Shown in pieces: positions 57,298-64,000 of a DNA stretch of 64,000 nt. The notes beneath the pieces are model-generated. The model was not told the origin of the DNA, made no database searches, and saw nothing but the letters and a program-made list of their open reading frames with translations. The position numbers and the translations under genes are program-made. The DNA comes from Hsuehochloa calcarea. Lineage: Eukaryota; Streptophyta; Magnoliopsida; Poales; Poaceae. The stretch covers positions 27,166,473 through 27,230,472 of the forward strand of contig CM070611.1 of the NCBI GenBank assembly GCA_036346395.1. The letters run 5' to 3'. The first letter of the stretch is position 1, and each line of letters begins with the position of its first letter.

Positions 57298-58174
57298 ATA
57301 GGTGATCCAATATCATCGAATCTCGGAAGGTATTAAGAAAGCAAGCTCTTACAGAGTCGAGTTCAAATGAAAGATTTGGGTAAAACCAAATATTGCCTAT
57401 GCTTGCGTCTTGAGCATACCCTGAAGGGATATTAGTAGGTCACCAACCTACACTCAAAAGTGTTAGAAATGTTTGTTTTTAAAAGGCATACCCTTTGAAA
57501 GTGCCAATGGTCGGAAGATCCTTGCAACAAGACAAGAATCCGTACAGATCTAGAGAAGAGGGGAAGTCCTTAGATCGGAATTCCCGTACTTGAGTGCAAT
57601 AGGAGCACTCATGTATTTAGCAAACTGTACTAGACCGATTTTGCATTTGTCGTGAACTTACTAGCAAGGTATAGTGAAGAACCTACCAAAAGACATTAGC
57701 AGGGAATGAATGACATCTTCCGATACCTCAAAGGAAGCAAAGACATTGGTCTGTTCTATAGAAAGAACCAAGACCTGTCTATGAAGGGCAATGCAGATGC
57801 CGGGTACCTATCAGACCCGTATACAAATAAATCGCAAACAGGCTATGTATTCCTATGTAGTGGAACTGCAATTCCATAGAAATCGTCTAAGCAAAGTCTT
57901 GTATCGACTTTGACGAGCCACTAAAAAATCATAGCATTGTACGAGGCCTCACAAGAATGTGCTTGGCTTCGACGGATGATTCACCACATCCAGTAGTCGT
58001 GTGGATTGAATACCGTGCAAACCCTCGCAATTATCTATGAAGATAATGCCGATTGTGTCGCACAAGTGCAGATGGGTTATGTGAAGAGTCATCTCACAAA
58101 GTATATCAACCCCAAGTTATTCTGTGCTTATGAACTGCAAAAGATGGACGAAATTATAGTACTGCATGCTAAGT
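57298..58174 (+). pseudogene. C3 pol: RT C-terminus and RNase H
   Basis: Plus-strand copia pol continues in broken frames: Q-M-K-D-L-G-K-T-K-Y-C-L (57368-57400); A-Y-P-L-K-V-P-M (about 57487); the S-D-P...S-Q-T-G-Y-V-F-L RNase H stretch (57810-57860); A-L-Y-E-A-S-Q-E-C-A-W-L (57935-57970); I-I-Y-E-D-N-A-D-C-V-A-Q-V (58027-58070); and K-Y-I-N-P-K-L-F. The RT active site and everything before it are lost. The frame is interrupted at 58174 by a solo LTR and resumes at 59141. Confidence 0.8.
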
Positions 58175-59140
58175 TGATGAGAATATGACCCCTATGGATA
58201 CAACCAAATTTGTTATGCTTGCTATTCCAATTACAAGAGCTCGTACGCTTCACTTAAATTATCAGGTGGGCTCATTTTTCGAGTGTATTTATATTATATG
58301 AACTATATGATGCTACCTAATAATGAAAATGTATATTTATGCAGCATCATATTACTTTTTGTCCAAGCTAAGTAAGAGTTCAAGCTGGACACGTTTTGGA
58401 ATCCAATTCGGCCTCTGGAGACAGCACCAACTTTAAACGCACATAACTTTTGCAAACGGAGTCCGATTCAGGTATTCTTGGGCTTGTTGGAAAGATTATT
58501 CTGATACATTTCCAACGGATCCAGCCTCACCTCCAAATTCTTTATGTGGACTTCGTAATCATAAGAAGAAAGTGCTATATCACTTATTTGGACCAATTTG
58601 GACTTTGTAATCGTACCGGAATTAGCCCATACGCTAGCCAACCTCCCAAGGAAGACCATACTGTTCACATGAACAGTACCCCCTCTGTGAATAGTGCCAT
58701 AAATAGTATCACCCCCTCTTTTGTTAATTATGCGCGGCTTCCATTTCCCTATATAAGGAGGTCGCACCCCTCTTGTTTCCTTGGATTTCGTTTGATTAGT
58801 TTCTCCATTGTGAAAACTCTCGTTCTTCGCTTGTGTCAACTAGACCAACCGTAAAGGACCTCTGCGGAATCCCACCTTTTGAACTCAATCATATATTTGC
58901 AATTCAGATTGTGTTTTACCTTGTTCTTGCGTTTTTCTTCGGTGTATGCAGGAATTGACCTTCGTGATCAGGTCATCCGGTAGTCGTGCCGCGTTGATAA
59001 CGACTTGTCGAGCGCTTCATCGATTACATGGTTTCGGGCCTTGCGAGTTCGTAGCCAGGATCGTAAGAGTTGATCGTCTTCTACCGAATTTATCTTCTCA
59101 TCGAAAGATCGGGCCAAATCAGGACCTCCGAGGTTCATCA
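58175..59140 (+). repeat. 966-bp solo LTR inserted in C3 RNase H
   Basis: It begins TGATGAG and ends TTCATCA, with TAAGT duplicated on both sides (58170-58174 and 59141-59145). Removing it restores copia reading H-A-K-S-C-E-N-L-K-D. Near its start the frame at 58188 reads I-P-I-T-R-A-R-T-L-H-L-N-Y-Q-V, a motif I recall from the 3' ends of plant gypsy polyproteins. A TATA box (58749-58758) supports its identity as an LTR. Confidence 0.8.
58749..58758 (+). promoter_or_regulatory. TATA box of solo LTR
   Basis: CTATATAAGG, in the middle of the 966-bp LTR. Confidence 0.5.
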
Positions 59141-59525
59141 TAAGTCATGTGAAAATCTTAAAGATTATTCACCAAGTCACTCCCAATATCTAATTTTGAA
59201 AGATGCATACGTGGAATTGGAATGATGAGACTTAGAGAAGTGCAGGATTCAGGGGGAGGATCTTCACAAACTCATTATTGAAACTTAATCACGAAGATTG
59301 AGCACCCAAATAGTAAATTCTGGAGATTACATGAAATTGGGTGGATCATACTCTTTTTTCCTTTGACGAGTTTTTTCGAGGTTTCTTGGCTAAGGTTTTT
59401 TAACGAGGCAATTCGTGCAACGTAGCAAAACGTGTCACGTATTGTTTCTTCAAAAAAAATTCCAATGGATTTTTATGGAGTTTTGACGAGCTATGAATAT
59501 GTGAGAATGGGTGCACAAGGGGGAA
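59141..59525 (+). pseudogene. C3 pol C-terminal end, 3' UTR and purine tract
   Basis: It continues C3 as K-S-C-E-N-L-K-D, then after a slip T-K-S-L-P-I-S-N-F-E-R-C-I-R-G-I-G-M-M-R-L-R, the usual end of copia pol. A short 3' UTR leads to CAAGGGGGAA (59516-59525), the purine tract directly before the LTR. Confidence 0.8.
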
Positions 59526-59788
59526 TGTTGGGAAACTATGGGTTTAGCCCAGCAGTCGGCCCATGTATGGACGCCATTTCCAAAACCCTAGCAGGATTTG
59601 TAGACTATAAATAGGCAGTGCTAGTCATTGTAAAAGATTGATCGCATGAAAATCAGTAAAGAGAAGCAAGAAGTCCGCTACATCTTTGTGTTTAATCTAT
59701 TATTCTATTCTTATATTGTTTTTACAATTCTGAATTTATCTACAAGGTAATCGTTCGAACTGAACTTACGAGAGACGGTCCCTCGACA
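59526..59788 (+). repeat. C3 3' LTR
   Basis: It begins TGTTGGGAAACTATGGG and ends CTCGACA, with a TATA box CTATAAATAG at 59605-59614. It is followed by CAATC (59789-59793), the same five bases that precede the 5' LTR. Confidence 0.9.
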
Positions 59789-60799
59789 CAATCTACAATG
59801 CAGGAAAGGGTCACGCAACAGCAACCAGAGCAATCCACGGGGAGCTAAAAATGGTATTTTAGGACTAATTCTTTGTCCCGAATCCTAGCCTACACGCAAG
59901 TATAACGAGTTGCGCTAAATGCGTTTTTTTTTTTCTTTTTGCTTTTTTGCTTTTTGCTTTTTGCCTCATTTTTTTCGGATCCAGCTCAAGTGAATATTAC
60001 ATAACCAGATGAACCTAAGGATAGGTGTGACACCTTATGTCTCTCGGATAGCACATCTTGCTTTCTCAATAATATCGTACTTCCTTATTTATTGGTAGAT
60101 AATTAGAGTTCAATTCCCACTAATCACATATTGCATATGTTATTTGTGTAGATTTTCCATTATAATTGTTCAAAATTTGAACTCGTTGGTTGCGATCTTT
60201 AAGTTGATTGCACTAGCTAGCGGTTCCGCCCATCTAAAACATTACATAACCTTCGTAGTATATTGAACATATATTTAACGACTATTAATTCCACAAGGCA
60301 AATGAGATCTTCTAGAAACTAAACAAAATTACAAGTTAAGACAAATGCTATACTCAGATCACGTCGCTGAGCACAGTTGACGATCCGATATAATGGAACT
60401 ATAATATATATTTTTAAGCCATAACAAAGCATAGGTATTGAACTAGTAACAAGTTAAAGATGACCGCCCGACCATACCCAACATGCAAATTTGTGCACTA
60501 AACTAGAGACCGCATGAACAGCTCCGTGTTCTAGACGTTGTTTCCCTGCCATTAAAAAAAAGAAAAGAAATTGCAAAGGTTAAAGATAGATTAATATGCA
60601 CACAACCAACCAAATCTCTCTTGAAAGACACACTAACAAAAGGATACAGGAAAAGAAGAACAGATGACAAGGTAAACAAAAAATAATGCAGAGTTAGATC
60701 GTAAGGAGCTATCACGTGAAGCCCTTGTTGGACTTCGATTGCCATGACAGAAACCTGGTCGATCATTCCGTCCCTCACAAGTCACAACCACTTGCTGCT

Positions 60800-61045
60800 A
60801 CCTTACCGTTCAGGACGGTTGCTCTCAAAAGTCTCAAGAATGGCCATAAACTAATGAACCATGTCCATGGTAGCGCCATAATTATCTTCAACGGTCCAAC
60901 TAGCACCCATTTCAATGCGATTTAGTACACATAATATCGAATCAGCAACCTCCTTACTGAAAGTCGCTACCTCCCTACCGCCGTGCGTGTACTTCGCTGC
61001 TCCAGGACTACAGATTTCGTATAGACTTACTACGGTGCATATCAA
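60800..61045 (-). pseudogene. Possible decayed exon, unknown protein
   Basis: The frame from 61045 reads 64 codons with a coding-like composition (for example K-E-V-A-D-S-I-L-C-V-L-N-R-I-E-M-G-A-S-W). It meets a TAG at 60851-60853, then continues in frame for 15 more codons (F-M-A-I-L-E-T-F-E-S-N-R-P-E-R). The TAG could be a mutated Gln codon. A GTAAGG sits near the end and could be a splice donor. I do not recognise the family, and it may be chance. Confidence 0.2.
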
Positions 61046-62356
61046 ATTATAAATTTTTGTTATTTTAATGAGAGAATGTCAAACGGTCATTTTAGGTGGG
61101 GAGTGGAGTCGGTGAGAATTGTATCCAATGCTAATCCTACCTCGGTGAAAACATAGGAGAGGGCAGAACCTCAATATTAGGAGAGCATGGTGGTGCTAAC
61201 GATGGTGTCCCATGGTTTTATTTATTCTGTAGTGGTGTAGTGGTGCGGTGGAGAGTATCATTTTTGCAATTACGATTGCGATAACGCTATTTTTGCTAAT
61301 ACCATAGTATCATTCAAACCAAAAACTCCAACATTAGAGGCCCCTTCTCACTGTACCACCTAGCAAATAGCACCAATCTCGAGACAACCCAATGACTTGC
61401 CTTCTCTTCCCTACCATCTTCTTCTCCCGCCTCCCCGAGCCCACTTCATCCGCGATCTGGTGGCCATCAGCCAGCTCCGCAAGGGAGCTATGCCTGCTGG
61501 TGCACCTCCTTATTGCCGCCCCACTGCGGCGCTGCAGCTTCTTGGCCGGGAGCGCCGCGCTTGCGCGTACGGCCAACGCGACCATGTCATGTGGCTAGAG
61601 TTGAAGCAACTTGAGGTGTACAACCGTCATAGATGACTGACTCCCTATCTATGAGGAGGTTGTTCACAAGATTCATACATGTAGCCCTCAAGTTGCTCTA
61701 AATCTCCTATATTAAAAGCCAATCAAAAGGCTCACGAGCAAAGTAAATTTCCTATGTTCAAATTTTACTAAACAGCTCATGAGCAAAGTTCATATGTTAT
61801 AACCGATAAATGGGTTAACGATCTATACTTCTCCATACATTTTGATCATACCAAATGTGATTTATTTATGTATGGCCGATTTGGTGTGCTCTCATGTCGA
61901 ATTATCCTATCCTATCATTATTTGTACCAGATGGTGCCTTTTTGCATAACTTTCTTTGGAAGTTTGGAACCAGGTCAAGGCCTCAAGGGCCACACTCCTA
62001 CAATTACCATTTGCAACCCATCTCCCGACCTTGATGCCAATTCGATGATTGTTGACACTGCCACTTTGATTATTTCCTCTATATCAGAAATATACAGTTT
62101 GGTTAGCACCTTACAACCTCTTCTAACTCGTGCATTTTCAGCATCCAAGTAGAAGTCCAAGCTGACACTGTCACTGACAGGCAAGATTGGCCTAGGTTTC
62201 TAGACCATGTTTGTTGGAACCCAGGCATTTCACCCAAAAGAAAATCGCAACAGATTTACGGAAAACACAAAACCGGGCAATAGCCCGTGCAAGTGTTCTA
62301 CTACTATTCACAACAACAAAAAAAAGTGTTCTACTTTAAGAGTCTTGCGCATGCAC

Positions 62357-62363
62357 ACGTGGC
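62357..62363 (+). promoter_or_regulatory. ABRE/G-box-like motif upstream of the kinase gene
   Basis: ACGTGGC (within CACACGTGGCG) lies about 500 bp before the kinase ATG, the core bound by plant bZIP factors. A single short motif can occur by chance. Confidence 0.3.
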
Positions 62364-62863
62364 GTTGAAGCAGTGGCTACTTGCCCCCCGAATCCGGTGG
62401 TCGCATCCTACCTATGGACCAGGCCTACATTGACTTCCCCCAAAAATCGGAGCCCTTTACTTCATGTGCACTTATCGACTTAATTAATCACTAATTACGA
62501 GCCCCATTTCCACCTGCACTGCATCCGTCCAAAGATTCATTCACCCACCGTCCCTCTTTCACAGCCCATCCTCCCGTGCACCGCACACGCCATCACACCG
62601 CACCCGAAGGACGCCTCGCACTGACCGTCGTCCCATCCCATCTGCAGTCCCACGTTTCAGTGACCCGGGCAGCAGCTCACGCCCCCATGGCGCGCGCGTA
62701 AACCAGACACAAGCAAGCCCCCTCCTCTGAAATCCACACACAGATGGGCACACAGAGTCAGAGACATCTCATCGCGAAGACTCGAGCTCGGGGTCGGAGG
62801 TCAGCTAACGGTGGAAAGCCAATCCGCTTTTCGCCGTCTCCTCCTCGATTCCTCGCACTCCCG

Positions 62864-64000
62864 ATGCCCTCTCGCCAGCCTCCTCTCCCCTCCCCACCCG
62901 CGCCGCCTCCCACCGCCCATCACAACCTCCACCGCCGCAGCCACTCCGCAGCCGTCGCCGCGGCGGCGGGGGCGGCGGCGCTCGTGGTGGTCGCGCTCGC
63001 GCTCGCTCTCGTGCTGCTGTGGTGGCTTCGGCGGAGGAAGCTGCGCGCGGCGGGGGAGGCCAAGGAGGGGGCGGAGAGGCTGCAGCGGGTGTCGTACCGG
63101 CAGCTGCGGAGCGCCACGGGGGGATTCGCGGCGGGGCGCAAACTGGGGCAGGGGGGCTTCGGCCCCGTGTTCCGCGGCGCGCTTCCGCCTCCCCGTGGCG
63201 GCGGCGGCGTCGGGAGACCCGTCGCCGTTAAGGTCATGGACGCCGCGGGGTCTCTCCAGGGCGAGCGCGAGTTCCACAACGAGATCGCCATCGCCTCCCA
63301 CCTCCTCGCCTCCGGTTCCGCCTCGGCCTCCTCTCCTGACCCGGATGCTGCCGCGAAGTCCGGTGAGAAGGCGCGTGACTCCATATTGCTTCCGTTCGCG
63401 TACTCGATGTCGGCGCGGGGCGAGGGGAGGCCGCGGCGGATGATGCTAGTGTACGAGCTGATGCCGAACGGGTCGCTGCAGGACGCGCTGCTGGGCCGGC
63501 GTTGCCCCGAGCTGGTGGCGGAGTGGTCGCGCCGGCTATCCGTGGCGCGCGACGTGGCTGCCGCGCTCCATTACCTCCACTCGGTGGTCAAGCCGCCCGT
63601 CGTGCACGGGGACGTCAAGCCCAGCAACGTCCTGGTCGACACGGACCTCCGCGCCCGCCTCGCAGACTTCGGCCTCGCCCGCGTCAATTCCGACTCCGAC
63701 CACGACGGCAAGCCGGGGAGCGGAGTAATTGCCGAAGGAAGCGATGCGAATGGGAATGCCGATGGGGAATGTGACGATGGCATCTCGGTGGTGGCGGAGA
63801 GCACGGTCACAACGACGGTGAATGGGGAGGGGAATGCTGCCCCCAAGTCGCCGGAGGATGACGAGGGCTTCACTTCGGCTTCGCCGGCAGAGGCTGCATC
63901 CACCTCCGGGTTTGACCGGACTAGTGTTGACAGTGGTATGAACAGCCGTAGCTGCAATGGTGGCGGCTCATGCACTGGCGGTGTCGCAGCGTCGTCGGGG
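62864..64000 (+). CDS. Receptor-like Ser/Thr kinase, N-terminal 379 codons (cut by right edge)
   Basis: An open, unbroken frame runs from the ATG at 62864 to the window end. Residues 31-54 form an Ala/Val/Leu-rich membrane segment after a short Pro/His-rich N-terminus, with no extracellular domain, and R-R-R-K follows. The kinase domain shows glycine loop G-Q-G-G-F-G-P-V (95-102), V-A-V-K (Lys123), likely helix-C Glu140, hinge V-Y-E-L-M-P-N-G-S-L (196-205), catalytic loop H-G-D-V-K-P-S-N (248-255) and D-F-G (268-270). The catalytic loop has Gly in place of Arg (non-RD class). From residue 275 a Ser/Gly/acidic stretch continues over 100 residues without reaching A-P-E. The M-P-S-R start and this architecture recall Arabidopsis At2g45590/At4g25390. 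An in-frame ATG at 62744 would add 40 residues; an upstream TAA (62699-62701) closes the frame. It probably phosphorylates proteins at the plasma membrane; the ligand is unknown. Confidence 0.9.
   Translation, partial: MPSRQPPLPSPPAPPPTAHHNLHRRSHSAAVAAAAGAAALVVVALALALVLLWWLRRRKLRAAGEAKEGAERLQRVSYRQLRSATGGFAAGRKLGQGGFGPVFRGALPPPRGGGGVGRPVAVKVMDAAGSLQGEREFHNEIAIASHLLASGSASASSPDPDAAAKSGEKARDSILLPFAYSMSARGEGRPRRMMLVYELMPNGSLQDALLGRRCPELVAEWSRRLSVARDVAAALHYLHSVVKPPVVHGDVKPSNVLVDTDLRARLADFGLARVNSDSDHDGKPGSGVIAEGSDANGNADGECDDGISVVAESTVTTTVNGEGNAAPKSPEDDEGFTSASPAEAASTSGFDRTSVDSGMNSRSCNGGGSCTGGVAASSG

Larger units (their letters stand above)
7190..59788 (+). mobile_element. Ty1/copia element C3, the outer host of the nest
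   Basis: This plus-strand copia element has a 265-bp 5' LTR (7190-7454), a leader, a pol fragment ending at 9063, a 48.2-kb block of later insertions (9064-57297), more pol (57298-59280, itself holding a solo LTR), a purine tract and a 263-bp 3' LTR (59526-59788). The two LTRs align from end to end and are flanked by the same 5 bases CAATC (7185-7189 and 59789-59793). The pol pieces are consecutive parts of one copia polyprotein, apart from a missing part of RT. Gag and most of integrase are also missing. It is a dead element, and by nesting order the oldest of the nest. Confidence 0.85.
59794..62743. other. Intergenic region between the TE nest and the kinase gene
   Basis: About 2.95 kb with no supported gene. 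A T-rich tract of CTTTTTG units lies at 59927-59966. On the minus strand, 60800-61045 reads as a possible decayed exon (listed separately). A GC-rich patch at 61390-61600 has open frames on both strands but no motif. The rest is AT-rich. Confidence 0.6.

Noticed and set aside
59820..59840. Second CAGAGCAATC match near the right C3 flank, as an alternative insertion border
   Set aside because: The LTR ends precisely at 59788 with CAATC next to it; the later match is outside the element and likely coincidence.
61334..61636. GC-rich open frames on both strands upstream of the kinase
   Set aside because: No recognisable domain and no conserved start; equal openness on both strands points to composition.
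62801..63975. Long open frames in other frames and on the minus strand over the kinase gene
   Set aside because: GC-rich coding DNA opens shadow frames; only the frame from 62864 has the ordered kinase motifs.
1..64000. CRISPR array, tRNA or rRNA genes
   Set aside because: No regularly spaced direct repeats with unique spacers and no tRNA or rRNA sequence was recognised; the tRNA-like strings are retrotransposon primer-binding sites.

Overview
The window is transposon-dense plant nuclear DNA, most likely from a grass (Poaceae, perhaps the rice tribe). Three things point there: nearly everything is nested LTR retrotransposons of grass-typical kinds (Sirevirus-like Ty1/copia, and chromodomain Ty3/gypsy with LTRs of about 4 kb); the single clear host gene at the right edge has a very GC-rich 5' end; and no bacterial, organellar or viral gene is visible. 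The species is an inference and is not proven. A run of exactly 100 N (18901-19000) marks a scaffold gap.

Layout. (1) 1-6601: 5' half of a minus-strand Ty3/gypsy element (element A: RT start, gag, leader, PBS, 4.1-kb LTR) running off the left edge. (2) 6602-7184: a short spacer with a possible MITE. (3) 7190-59788: one old Ty1/copia element (C3) with 263-265-bp LTRs and a matching 5-bp target duplication CAATC. It is split by about 48 kb of later insertions. From left to right inside it: a gypsy LTR fragment (-); a Sirevirus-like gag-only element (C2) on the minus strand in an LTR-gag-LTR-gag arrangement; the gap; a divergent gypsy-type LTR (+); a second C2 copy on the plus strand, itself split by a minus-strand Sirevirus-like element with pol (C1), also arranged LTR-internal-LTR-internal; inside the C1 gag, a 13.4-kb gypsy element (element B) with both LTRs and a matching target duplication; then the rest of C2(+) and a gypsy LTR (+) fragment. 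C3 resumes at 57298 and carries a 966-bp solo LTR (target duplication TAAGT). (4) 59794-62743: intergenic DNA with no convincing gene. (5) 62864-64000 (+): the N-terminal 379 codons of a membrane-anchored receptor-like kinase, cut by the right edge.

How the parts relate. C1 carries gag, protease, integrase, RT and RNase H. C2 carries only gag in all visible copies, yet it shares with C1 the tRNA-Met-type PBS, the purine tract, the LTR 3' end, the promoter layout, two palindrome clusters per LTR, an internal second purine tract and a conserved noncoding block. The simplest reading is a non-autonomous family mobilised by a C1-like partner. Relative age from nesting is C3 > gypsy LTRs > C2 > C1 > gypsy B. 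Almost every transposon reading frame is broken by 1-4 nt indels that differ between sister copies and cluster at CCGG/CAG/CTG sites, whereas the kinase frame is clean. Part of the apparent decay may therefore be long-read consensus error in methylated DNA.
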